From: Bacillota bacterium
Lineage (GTDB): Bacteria > Bacillota > Clostridia > Clostridiales > Clostridiaceae
Reading direction: 5' to 3'
Length of the DNA: 15,464 nt
NCBI GenBank assembly: GCA_023435985.1
Contig: JAEZKY010000150.1
Span: 1 to 15,464, forward strand
Part shown: positions 1 through 7,063 of the stretch, in pieces
How the letters are laid out: each line of letters starts with the position of its first letter
Position numbering within the stretch: the stretch's first letter is position 1
Program-made: the position numbers and the translations under genes
Notes under the pieces: generated by a model
The model's input: only the letters and a program-made list of their open reading frames with translations
The model's database searches: none
Told to the model about the DNA's origin: nothing

Positions 1-1215
1 CATTGGGTCTTTATTTTCATCAAAAATAGCTTCAAGAACTTCTCTACCTATGTTATTGCTTATTTTTCCTTCTTCAACAACTTTAAGAAGCTTTGCAAAA
101 TTTCCAGCATCTAAAGTCATATCTCCTGATTCTATCTTTTTATCATTTAATATTCTTAATATATCTCCTAGTATCCAATTAGAAGCAATTTTAGGTGTAA
201 CACCTAAGGTTACAACTTTTTCAAAGAAAACTGCAAGTCCTTTATCACCTATTAAGATTTCTACATCTTTTTCTGCTAACTCATATGAAGTTAAAAATCT
301 TTCTCTCTTTTCATCTGGCATTTCAGGCAAAGATTTCTTCATTGCTTCAATTTGTTCATCATATATTATAATTGGTGGTAGATCCGGTTCTACAACATAT
401 CTGTAATCATCAGCTTCTTCCTTGGATCTCATTGGAATTGTCTTACCTTTAGCAGCATCCCATCTTCTTGTTTCTTGAACTACTTTATGTCCTTCTCCAT
501 AACTATACAGTTCGGTTTGTCTTCTCTCTTCTTTTTCTAAAGCTTTTTGAAGTTCTCTAAAAGAGTTTATATTTTTAAGCTCAACCCTAGTACTAAATTC
601 TTTTTGTCCTACTGGTCTTAAAGAAATATTAGCATCACATCTAAGAGAACCTTGTTCCATACGGCAATCTGAAATTTCACCATATTCTAAAATTGACTTT
701 AGTTTCTTCATAAATGCTACAGCTTCACCGACACTTCTCATATCAGGTTCTGTAACTATTTCCGCAAGCGGAACTCCAACTCTGTTATAATCTATTAACG
801 AAACTGGTTCTCCTTCTACGTGAACTAATTTACCGGCATCTTCTTCTATATGAATTCTATTTAATCTAACCTTTACTTGCTTTCCTTCATGTTCAAATTC
901 TACAAGTCCACCTGAACATATTGGTAAATCAAATTGTGAAGTTTGATAATTCTTAGGAAGATCAGGATAAAAATAATTTTTTCTATCCATTTTGTTATAT
1001 TTATTTATTGTACATCCTAGTGCAGTACCTGCTTTTATTGCTAAATTTACAACTTCTTCATTAAGAACTGGAAGTGTTCCAGGTACTCCTGTGCATATTG
1101 GACATGTATTGGCATTAGGTTCTGCTCCAAATTTAGTTGAACAAGAGCAGAATATTTTTGTTTTTGATTTTAATTCTGCATGTATTTCAAGTCCTATTAC
1201 TGTTTCAAAATTCAT
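1..1215 (-). CDS. gatB: Asp/Glu-tRNA amidotransferase subunit B, 3' end beyond the left edge
   Basis: GatB is the tRNA-binding and kinase-like subunit of GatCAB. It phosphorylates the side chain of Asp or Glu held on tRNA-Asn or tRNA-Gln so that ammonia from GatA can amidate it. The first 405 codons are in the window; the family is about 475 residues, so roughly 70 C-terminal residues, the tail domain, are missing. Visible landmarks are GLEIHAEL at residues 8-15 (conserved Glu10 and His12), four zinc-ligand cysteines at 23, 25, 38 and 41 (FCSCS and CPIC), MEQGSLRCDANIS near 187-198, and YRYVVEPDLPP at 271-281. Most family members I recall have YRYFPEPDLP here, so the VV is slightly unusual. 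The ATG at 1215 follows AGGAGG at a good distance. It lies 13 bases after the gatA stop, as the last visible gene of the gatC-gatA-gatB operon. Confidence 0.96.
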   Translation of the reverse strand, partial: MNFETVIGLEIHAELKSKTKIFCSCSTKFGAEPNANTCPICTGVPGTLPVLNEEVVNLAIKAGTALGCTINKYNKMDRKNYFYPDLPKNYQTSQFDLPICSGGLVEFEHEGKQVKVRLNRIHIEEDAGKLVHVEGEPVSLIDYNRVGVPLAEIVTEPDMRSVGEAVAFMKKLKSILEYGEISDCRMEQGSLRCDANISLRPVGQKEFSTRVELKNINSFRELQKALEKEERRQTELYSYGEGHKVVQETRRWDAAKGKTIPMRSKEEADDYRYVVEPDLPPIIIYDEQIEAMKKSLPEMPDEKRERFLTSYELAEKDVEILIGDKGLAVFFEKVVTLGVTPKIASNWILGDILRILNDKKIESGDMTLDAGNFAKLLKVVEEGKISNNIGREVLEAIFDENKDPM

Positions 1216-1228
1216 CGTAATTTCCCTC

Positions 1229-2668
1229 CTATAATTCAATAGCTAAAGCTTGCTCTAAACTATATGCTGCTTTGAATATTTTTTCTTCACATAGCATATC
1301 ACCCATTAATTGAATTCCAATTGGTAAGCCTTCTTTACTAACCCCTGATGGAATTGATATTGCTGGATTTCCAGCTAAATTAACATTAATAGTGTAAATA
1401 TCAGCTAAATACATTGCTAATGGGTCAGCATTCTTTTCACCAATTTTAAATGGCAATATTGGAGAAACCGGTCCTACGATTAAGTCATATTTTTCAAAAG
1501 TCTTTTTAAGGTCATGTCTTAACTTTAGTCTAAATGCATCTGCTTTCTTGTAATAAGCATCGTAATATCCTGATGCCAATGCATATGTTCCCATCATTAT
1601 TCTTCTCTTAACTTCTGGTCCAAAACCTTCAGTTCTGCTGTTTTCCATTAATTCATCTACATTTGTATAATTTGACGTTCTATGACCATATCTTATTCCA
1701 TCATATCTGTCTAAATTAGTACTTGCTTCAGCAGATGACATTATATAATAAGCTGCTAATCCATCCTTTATTATAGGAAACGAAAAAGTTTCTACTTCAG
1801 CTCCTAATTCTTTTAATTTTTCTAAACTATTATTAACTGAAGCTTTGATTTCTTCATCTAAACCTTCGCCAAAGAATTCTTCTGGAACACCAATCTTCAT
1901 TCCCTTAATCCCATCTTTAAGATTTGATGTATAATCTATTTCTTTTAAGTCTCTTATGCTTGTAGAATCATATTCATCAGTTCCTGATATAATATTTAAT
2001 ATATATGCACTATCTTCCACTGAATTAGAAAATGGTCCTATTTGGTCTAAAGATGATCCGAAAGCAATAAGTCCAAATCTTGAAACTAAACCATAAGTTG
2101 GCTTAAGTCCTACAACTCCACAAAAAGCTGCTGGCTGTCTAATTGATCCACCTGTATCAGATCCAAGGGATACTGGAGACATTTTTCCTGCTACTGCCGC
2201 AGCAGATCCACCAGATGATCCACCTGGAACTCTTGATGTATCTCTTGGGTTTAATGTCTTTTTAAATGCTGAATTTTCAGTAGATGATCCCATTGCAAAT
2301 TCATCCATATTTGTTTTACCAATAATTATTGCATCTTCTGCTAATAATTTTCTTACTACAGTTGCATCGTATGGAGGTACAAAATCTTCAAGCATTTTTG
2401 AAGCGCAGGTAGTTTTTACACCTTCTGTACAAATATTATCCTTTATTGCTATTGGAATACCTGCAAGTTTTCCTAAAGTCTCTCCAGCCTTAATTTTTGC
2501 GTCTATTTCCTTTGCTTTAGCTAAAGCTTCATCACATTGTAATGATAAAAACGCATTAACTGTTCCTTCAGTCTTTGTAATTTCGTCTATATATGATTGA
2601 ACTAGAGCTTCACTAGTTAAGTCCCCAGTTTTAATTTTTTCTACCATTTCTTTTATATTTATTTTCAT
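1229..2668 (-). CDS. gatA: Asp/Glu-tRNA amidotransferase subunit A (amidase)
   Basis: GatA is the glutaminase subunit of GatCAB: it hydrolyses glutamine and passes ammonia to GatB. The 479 residues match the usual family length. The amidase-signature triad is visible: Lys76 in GIPIAIKDN, cis-Ser151 in the GGSSGGSAAAVAG stretch, and nucleophile Ser175 in GSDTGGSIRQPA. These correspond to Lys79, Ser154 and Ser178 of the S. aureus enzyme. Further family blocks include GKTNMDEFAMGSST (117-130) and a C-terminal NLAGNPAISIPSG segment. The start codon has a GGTGGTGAG site upstream. gatC ends 15 bases before it and gatB begins 13 bases after it, so the three subunits are made from one transcript. Nothing suggests damage. 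Confidence 0.98.
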   Translation of the reverse strand: MKINIKEMVEKIKTGDLTSEALVQSYIDEITKTEGTVNAFLSLQCDEALAKAKEIDAKIKAGETLGKLAGIPIAIKDNICTEGVKTTCASKMLEDFVPPYDATVVRKLLAEDAIIIGKTNMDEFAMGSSTENSAFKKTLNPRDTSRVPGGSSGGSAAAVAGKMSPVSLGSDTGGSIRQPAAFCGVVGLKPTYGLVSRFGLIAFGSSLDQIGPFSNSVEDSAYILNIISGTDEYDSTSIRDLKEIDYTSNLKDGIKGMKIGVPEEFFGEGLDEEIKASVNNSLEKLKELGAEVETFSFPIIKDGLAAYYIMSSAEASTNLDRYDGIRYGHRTSNYTNVDELMENSRTEGFGPEVKRRIMMGTYALASGYYDAYYKKADAFRLKLRHDLKKTFEKYDLIVGPVSPILPFKIGEKNADPLAMYLADIYTINVNLAGNPAISIPSGVSKEGLPIGIQLMGDMLCEEKIFKAAYSLEQALAIEL

Positions 2669-2683
2669 CTTGCTCTCACCACC

Positions 2684-2968
2684 CTATTCAATAATCTTTG
2701 GTACTCTAATATATGTTTCTTGCATATCTTTAACATTTCTAAAAAGGTCATTACATTCAAATGATTTAACTTCATCTTTTCTAACTACTGGCTTTAGTCC
2801 AGCTTTATTATCCACATCTTCTTTAATATTTAAATCTAGTTCATTCAAATATTGAAAATTATCCAAAATACTTTCAAATTCCTTTGCAAATTTAGCTGCT
2901 TCTTCATCAGAAAATTTTAATTTAGAAAGCTTTGCTATATATTTTACTTCATCGATACTAACTTTCAT
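2684..2968 (-). CDS. gatC: Asp/Glu-tRNA amidotransferase subunit C
   Basis: GatC is the small subunit that wraps around the GatA-GatB interface and stabilises the complex. The 94 residues are typical. It begins with the family-like segment IDEVKYIAKLSKLKFSDEE, followed by a helix ending in FQYLNELDL, and has the C-terminal interface region near DLFRNVKDMQETYIRVPKIIE. A longer reading from a GTG at 2977 is possible, but that GTG is itself part of the GAGGTG Shine-Dalgarno site serving the ATG at 2968 (6-base spacing), so I chose 2968. It is the first gene of the gatCAB group. The aspS stop lies 327 bases upstream, a gap containing a hairpin and a candidate promoter. Confidence 0.95.
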   Translation of the reverse strand: MKVSIDEVKYIAKLSKLKFSDEEAAKFAKEFESILDNFQYLNELDLNIKEDVDNKAGLKPVVRKDEVKSFECNDLFRNVKDMQETYIRVPKIIE

Positions 2969-3090
2969 TACTTTCACCTCGTTAAATTTTTGTCATTTAA
3001 TACTGTTTTCTAAACCTACCCTAATTGAAATTCATAATTTCCACTTATATTTAAGTTAATTTACGTAATAAAAGATTTATAAAAGTTTCT

Positions 3091-3119
3091 ATTACATAAA
3101 TTATTTTTAGACTTCTCAA
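3091..3119 (-). promoter_or_regulatory. Candidate internal promoter for gatCAB
   Basis: Minus-strand TTGAGA (3119-3114) and TGTAAT (3096-3091) are separated by exactly 17 bases, each one mismatch from the sigma-A consensus. Initiation near 3084 would leave a leader of about 115 bases before gatC. If used, gatCAB could be expressed partly independently of the T-box in front of aspS. This is inference from sequence match only. Confidence 0.4.
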
Positions 3120-3160
3120 TGAATTTAATCCAAAACTAATACATTTTCACTCTTAAGGAA

Positions 3161-3244
3161 ACCCGACTCACATTCGTTCGCTGGGTAAGTTCGACTTGCC
3201 AAATGCTTTTATCAATGTAGCTAACGCCCTCTGGTTGTTAGCTA
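3161..3244. repeat. GC-richer compound inverted-repeat block in the aspS-gatC spacer
   Basis: This block stands out in composition from the AT-rich spacer. It contains ACCC (3161-3164) facing GGGT (3183-3186), a short GGTAAGT-TCG-ACTTGCC stem-loop (3184-3200), and TAGCTAAC (3218-3225) facing GTTAGCTA (3237-3244) around an 11-base loop. It abuts the perfect hairpin at 3244-3284, and AAGTTCGA occurs at 3187 and again at 3244. No coding frame or family riboswitch is recognisable. It could be a dispersed palindromic intergenic element, or structured RNA between two cistrons. Confidence 0.5.
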
Positions 3245-3284
3245 AGTTCGAATAACTAAATATAAAATTTAGTTATTCGAACTT
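3244..3284. repeat. 18-bp perfect inverted repeat just after aspS
   Basis: Arms 3244-3261 and 3267-3284 are perfectly complementary over 18 bp with a 5-base ATAAA loop, beginning 12 bases after the aspS stop. On the minus strand the stem is followed by AGCTAACAACC, not a T-run, so it is not a standard intrinsic terminator. It could act as a 3'-end stabiliser, an RNA processing site or a partial attenuator between aspS and gatC. Confidence 0.6.
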
Positions 3285-3295
3285 ATCACTTATAC

Positions 3296-4588
3296 TTAAG
3301 GTGTTAGTCTCTTCATATCTCTTGGGAATAGTGATGCTTCTCTGATATTTCCAAGATTTAAAATTTGCATTGTTATTCTTTCAAGTCCAATAGCAAATCC
3401 TCCATGTGGTGGCATTCCATATTTAAATGTATCTAAGTAGAAAGCAAAATCTTCAATTTTTAATCCTAATCTAAGCATTTTTGCTTTTAACATCTCATAA
3501 TCATGAATTCTTTGACCTCCTGTTGTAATTTCAACACCTTTAAATATTAAGTCAAAGCTCTTTGTCATTTCTGGATTCTCTTCACATTCCATTGCGTACA
3601 TTGGTCTTTTTGCTGTTGGATATTCTGTTAAAAACACAAAATCACTGTTGTATTTTTCTTTTACATACTTATGGAATAATGCTTCACCTTCATTATCAAT
3701 ATTTCCAACTGGAGATTTCTTGCCGAATTCTTGAATTAAAATTTCTTGAGCCTTTGCTAATGGAATTCTTGGAATATTTATTTCATCTGGAAGCTTTACA
3801 TCAAATAACTTTAATTCTTCACTACATTTTTCTTTTAAATGCTTATATAAATATCTCATGAAATTTTCTTCCATATCCATAAGATCAGTTTCATCTTTAA
3901 TAAAGCCCATTTCAACATCTAAACTAACATATTCATTTAAATGCCTCCAAGTATTATGAAGCTCCGCTCTATATGCATATCCAACCTCAAAAACTCTCTC
4001 AAAACCAGCTCCTACCATCATTTGTTTCCAAAACTGCGGACTTTGTGCAAGGAAGGCTCTCCTGTTAAAGTAATTAACAGTAAACATTTCAGAACCACCT
4101 TCTGTTCCAGAATGAGTTATTTTAGGAGTATGAATTTCTTCAAAATCATTGCTCTTAAAATATGTTCTAAATGCTTCTTCAATTTCATTTTGAACTTTAA
4201 ATATTGCCTTTTTCTTAGGAATTCTAAGACTGATTGTTCTATAATCTAATTGTGTTTCAAGAGATGCTTTTTCCTTATAACTTTGAATTTCAAATGGTAA
4301 TTTATCATAATAAACAGTACCTGCTATTTTAATATCCGATACTTCTATTTCCATTCCTTGTGGTGCTTTTTCGTTTTTACGAACTACTCCAGTTACTTCT
4401 ATTGCATTTTCAAGTCTTAAGCCTTTTATTTGTTCCTTATTACATACTAATTGAATTATTCCTGATTTATCTCTAAGTAAGATAAATGAAACATGTGAAA
4501 GATCACGAATTTTATGAACCCATCCTTTAAGTAATACTTTTTCTTCATCATTAAGTGCTAGATCTTTAATAAATATTCTTTTCATCAT
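3296..4588 (-). CDS. aspS: Archaeal-type, probably non-discriminating aspartyl-tRNA synthetase
   Basis: This class IIb aminoacyl-tRNA synthetase attaches Asp to tRNA-Asp and, if non-discriminating, to tRNA-Asn. At 430 residues it is the compact archaeal/eukaryotic type without the large insertion domain of bacterial AspRS (about 590 residues). The N-terminal OB-fold anticodon domain covers about 15-105, motif 2 includes Arg207 in VGYAYRAE, motif 3 is GFAIGLER with Arg404, QSPQ lies at 182-185, and the end is FPRDMKRLTP. His25 (GWVHKIRDL) and Pro76 (KAPQG) resemble the His and Pro that I recall marking tRNA-Asn-tolerant archaeal AspRS, but the alignment is by eye. SD AAGGAG precedes ATG 4588; ATG 4585 is an equally good start. 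An Asn-type T-box lies upstream and gatCAB downstream, which fits a role in Asn-tRNA synthesis. An AsnRS is the main alternative, but the sequence is closer to AspRS. Confidence 0.88.
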   Translation of the reverse strand: MMKRIFIKDLALNDEEKVLLKGWVHKIRDLSHVSFILLRDKSGIIQLVCNKEQIKGLRLENAIEVTGVVRKNEKAPQGMEIEVSDIKIAGTVYYDKLPFEIQSYKEKASLETQLDYRTISLRIPKKKAIFKVQNEIEEAFRTYFKSNDFEEIHTPKITHSGTEGGSEMFTVNYFNRRAFLAQSPQFWKQMMVGAGFERVFEVGYAYRAELHNTWRHLNEYVSLDVEMGFIKDETDLMDMEENFMRYLYKHLKEKCSEELKLFDVKLPDEINIPRIPLAKAQEILIQEFGKKSPVGNIDNEGEALFHKYVKEKYNSDFVFLTEYPTAKRPMYAMECEENPEMTKSFDLIFKGVEITTGGQRIHDYEMLKAKMLRLGLKIEDFAFYLDTFKYGMPPHGGFAIGLERITMQILNLGNIREASLFPRDMKRLTP

Positions 4589-4675
4589 TATTACTCCTTT
4601 TTACATTTATTGCTTATTTTTACAGGACATATTTATAATAATTTCCTACTTTATCTATTTTTAATATAAATTTAT

Positions 4676-4713
4676 AAAAAAAACTCGTCTCTATGCTTAT
4701 GCATAGGGACGAG
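4676..4713 (-). terminator. T-box-controlled intrinsic terminator
   Basis: Arms 4713-4701 and 4696-4684 pair at 12 of 13 positions (one C/A mismatch) around an ATAA loop and are followed by eight T residues (4683-4676). The 5' arm contains GTCCCT, the portion that T-box antiterminators sequester with AGGG of the T-box element, so the two structures are mutually exclusive. About 88 bases separate the T-run from the aspS start. Confidence 0.93.
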
Positions 4714-4993
4714 AATACTTCGCGGTACCACCCTAGTTAGTTTATATTAAAACTCACCTCAAACAAGTACAAAATATATGACATATATTTTTATACCCTC
4801 CATTTTTAACGGCATGGACCCGATTAAGCCTACTCTTTACTCTGCAATAGATCATTTGTTGTGATCCTTTGCTTAAAAAATTTCAGTTAACTGCTCCGAA
4901 GTGTTCTTTCAATTCGAGACTCATACAGATATTCCACCATCATCTGCTCTCTTAAAATCATCTATTTGAATTTACTTTTCTTCATCACTGCAT
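4676..4993 (-). ncRNA. T-box riboswitch leader with overlapping Glu/Asn specifier (GAAC)
   Basis: This leader senses uncharged tRNA and controls read-through into aspS. Stem I starts near CAGTGATGAAG, contains an AGTA motif 5' of the specifier loop, and has a CAGAT/ATCTG distal stem around the GATGGTGG region. The specifier side reads GAAAGAACACTTCGGAGC (4910-4893). Aligning the base after the triplet with the conserved purine of other T-boxes gives AAC (4905-4903, Asn), while GAA (4906-4904, Glu) overlaps it by one-base shift. The conserved AGGGTGGTACCGCG element is at 4734-4721. Its TGGT bulge would pair with the tRNA NCCA end: the last U matches an A discriminator or wobbles with G. The leader ends in the terminator at 4713-4676. 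Confidence 0.96.
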
Positions 4994-5058
4994 TTATAAA
5001 TTTATATATAAAAACATTAAATTCTTATTGATTTGTTATGTACTATCTTATGTGCTTT

Positions 5059-5087
5059 ATTATATTTCAAAATTATCCATAAATCAA
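5059..5087 (-). promoter_or_regulatory. Promoter of the T-box-aspS transcript
   Basis: TTGATT (5087-5082) and a perfect TATAAT (5064-5059) are separated by 17 bases on the minus strand. Predicted initiation near 5052 places the start of T-box Stem I about 60 bases into the transcript. The preceding 120 bases down from the next gene are AT-rich with no other signal I can name. Confidence 0.72.
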
Positions 5088-5207
5088 TACTTTTTTTTAA
5101 AATATATTATTTATTTTCAAATAATTCATCTTTATTTATATATTTCCTGCAGTATAACTTTATTCTTATATCTAGTATATTAATTAAATTGTAAATTATA
5201 ATATATA

Positions 5208-5771
5208 TTATAAAAATTTTTTCATTAAAATATATCTTTTTAATCCACCATATTTTAATTTTTCAATCAAGATTTTATATCCAAGCTCAATAAATGTATT
5301 TAAACTATACTTATTATCAGGTGCAACAGTTGCACAAATATATTTAATATCTTTAGCTTTACTTATTTTTTCAAGATGTTCACATATTTTCTTTTGAAGC
5401 TTATTTCCTCTATAATCTTCAGCAACTAATGTTGATTCAATCTGTCCAACTTTTAAAAGCTCCTCACCTTTAATTTCAATATCATACCCATAATTTTCTT
5501 CATCTAGGCCATATTCAACATAAACCCCTATAGCTATCAACTCATTATTCTCATGCGTAAATAGCCCTATAATCTTTCCCTTTTCATTTATGATATCTTG
5601 AAATTCTTCTTGTTTAGAACAAGAATAAAAATATTTATTAATCAATCCTTCGTAAATTTCATCTTGAAGTTTCATTATATTATTGATATGACTTAAGTCT
5701 AATTCTTTTAATTCAGCCTCTATATTCCTTCCATCTTTTCTCTTTAAAATCATCTTTTCCATATGTATCAT
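5208..5771 (-). CDS. GNAT-family N-acetyltransferase, substrate unknown
   Basis: GNAT enzymes transfer an acetyl group from acetyl-CoA to an amine. In this 187-residue protein the second half carries the family core: a beta-strand and acetyl-CoA loop at 111-135 (VGQIESTLVAEDYRGNKLQKK) followed by strand-helix at 144-165 (YICATVAPDNKYSLNTFIELGYKI), the usual Asn/Ser-rich motif B. The loop reads RGNKLQ rather than the classical RxxGxG/A. A short strand near 65-90 (GKIIGLFTHENNELIAIGVYVEYG) fits the central sheet. No signal peptide, so cytoplasmic. Start choice is unsure: ATG 5771 and ATG 5762 both lack a Shine-Dalgarno site, while GGGGGAGG lies at 5806-5799, 27 bases too far upstream. It is a single-gene unit with its own promoter; neighbours give no hint of the substrate. 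Confidence 0.8.
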   Translation of the reverse strand: MIHMEKMILKRKDGRNIEAELKELDLSHINNIMKLQDEIYEGLINKYFYSCSKQEEFQDIINEKGKIIGLFTHENNELIAIGVYVEYGLDEENYGYDIEIKGEELLKVGQIESTLVAEDYRGNKLQKKICEHLEKISKAKDIKYICATVAPDNKYSLNTFIELGYKILIEKLKYGGLKRYILMKKFL

Positions 5772-5831
5772 AGCAAGAATATTTATGATTTATTCCTGCC
5801 TCCCCCTATTGTAAATTAATCTTTGAATTGT

Positions 5832-5861
5832 ATTATACTATATTATTATAAAATAGGTAAA
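5832..5861 (-). promoter_or_regulatory. Candidate promoter of the acetyltransferase gene
   Basis: TTTACC (5861-5856) and a perfect TATAAT (5837-5832) are 18 bases apart on the minus strand. Initiation near 5825 would leave a leader of about 54 bases containing the GGGGGAGG sequence. The -35 box is weak. Confidence 0.45.
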
Positions 5862-5883
5862 GATGAATATGCTAATATTAATA

Positions 5884-5914
5884 AAGCTTTAGGGATATAT
5901 CTTCCCTAAAGCTT
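5884..5914. terminator. Hairpin terminator after the Amidase_6 gene
   Basis: Arms 5884-5895 (AAGCTTTAGGGA) and 5903-5914 (TCCCTAAAGCTT) pair perfectly over 12 bp around a 7-base loop, 7 bases after the Amidase_6 stop. The minus-strand tail TTATTAATATT is T-rich but interrupted, so termination efficiency is uncertain. Confidence 0.65.
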
Positions 5915-5921
5915 ATTATAA

Positions 5922-7031
5922 TTAACAATTTACTTTAATTAACCAAAATTTTATTTTTTTGTCACTCCACCCCAAGTCCCATGGAACATTATTTCTATCG
6001 GAATTATGACATGTCACTAAAGCATAACCTTTTGAATCAACACCTGTAACTACTGAAACATGCGTTATATCTCCTTTTTTCTCATAAGCCACAAAATCTC
6101 CTGGAAGCAATTTATAAGAAGCTTTATATACCTTTTCATAATTTCCTTTAGCTATAACCGAAGCTCTTCCACTATTTATCATATAATAAGTAAATTTATC
6201 TGCATTAACCCATGGTCCTGTTGCATCTCCCTTATCATAATTCCACACAGAAGTTTCCTTAAACTTAGCTCCTTCATGTAATATTTGTGAAGCAAAATTA
6301 GCACAATCCCCTCCTTGAGAATTAAAATTTCTATATTTATTGTTATACTTAAATCCATATTCTTCAATTGATGCAGCTCCACAATATTTTTCTGCATATT
6401 CTTTAGCGCCTTTTCTTCTTTCACTAATATTAGATATATCTCTTGAGGGTTGAGCTTTTATATATTCTTTAATTGCATCAACCTTAATTGATTCTAGGCT
6501 TAATGAGTCTGCAAAAGGATCCGTATACCATTCTTTAGTGATTATCCACTCATCTCCTCTCTTGGCTAATTGAAAGGAATGATATGTTCCAAGTCTTGAG
6601 CTATTAATTTTCCAAGGTTCACTTGGGTATATGTATTTATACTCAGTATTACAAGTTATGTTAAAGGAACATTTGCTTTCTTTAATCGTAGATTTTCTAA
6701 CTACAACTTTAGGTACTATATCAACAAATTTAATGCCTTGTTTTTCTGCCCAGTTATTTATATATTTTACTCTTTTCTCTTCATATTCAAATGCCCATTG
6801 GCCATATCTAGTGTCAGTAGCATATAAAGATTGTATAGAATCTAAATCTTTACTTAATATCGCTTTATTCTTAATTTGAAAAATATTTTCTACTATATTT
6901 TGAGCATCTTCTTTTGATATAGTATCTGCTAATGCCACCTTATTTCTAAAGTTAAACAATGAAAAAAGCAAAGTAGCAATAATAATATTATTTATTATAA
7001 ACAAGGCTCTTTTATTTTTAGAGAGTTGCAT
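5922..7031 (-). CDS. Exported protein with C-terminal Amidase_6-type cysteine hydrolase domain
   Basis: The 369-residue protein has a basic-hydrophobic N-terminus (about residues 7-28) ending in VALAD near 32-36, a plausible signal peptide cleavage site. Residues about 40-170 form a domain rich in Trp and Tyr (QWAFEYEEKRVKYINNW, KEWYTDPF) of unknown role. The C-terminal 160 residues match what I know as the putative amidase domain (Amidase_6, papain/NlpC-like fold): Cys243 in GGDCANFASQ is the likely nucleophile, His324 in DITHVSVV the likely base, with His342 in TCHNSD nearby. Such proteins are thought to cleave amide bonds at the cell surface; the substrate here is not known. An AAGGGG site precedes the ATG. 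It starts 32 bases after the M15 peptidase gene, so the two are probably co-transcribed. Confidence 0.82.
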   Translation of the reverse strand: MQLSKNKRALFIINNIIIATLLFSLFNFRNKVALADTISKEDAQNIVENIFQIKNKAILSKDLDSIQSLYATDTRYGQWAFEYEEKRVKYINNWAEKQGIKFVDIVPKVVVRKSTIKESKCSFNITCNTEYKYIYPSEPWKINSSRLGTYHSFQLAKRGDEWIITKEWYTDPFADSLSLESIKVDAIKEYIKAQPSRDISNISERRKGAKEYAEKYCGAASIEEYGFKYNNKYRNFNSQGGDCANFASQILHEGAKFKETSVWNYDKGDATGPWVNADKFTYYMINSGRASVIAKGNYEKVYKASYKLLPGDFVAYEKKGDITHVSVVTGVDSKGYALVTCHNSDRNNVPWDLGWSDKKIKFWLIKVNC

Positions 7032-7063
7032 ATTTAAAATACCCCTTTCAAAATAATCTCTTT

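Noticed and set aside
2969..2977. GTG start for gatC, three codons longer
   Set aside because: The GTG is part of the GAGGTG ribosome-binding site for the ATG at 2968.
3562..4249. Plus-strand open frames of about 100 codons opposite aspS
   Set aside because: They lie wholly within a strongly conserved synthetase gene, have no ribosome sites and no protein-like pattern; they are antisense shadows.
6179..6424. Second minus-strand frame overlapping the Amidase_6 gene
   Set aside because: Out of frame with the catalytic-domain gene and without a Shine-Dalgarno site.
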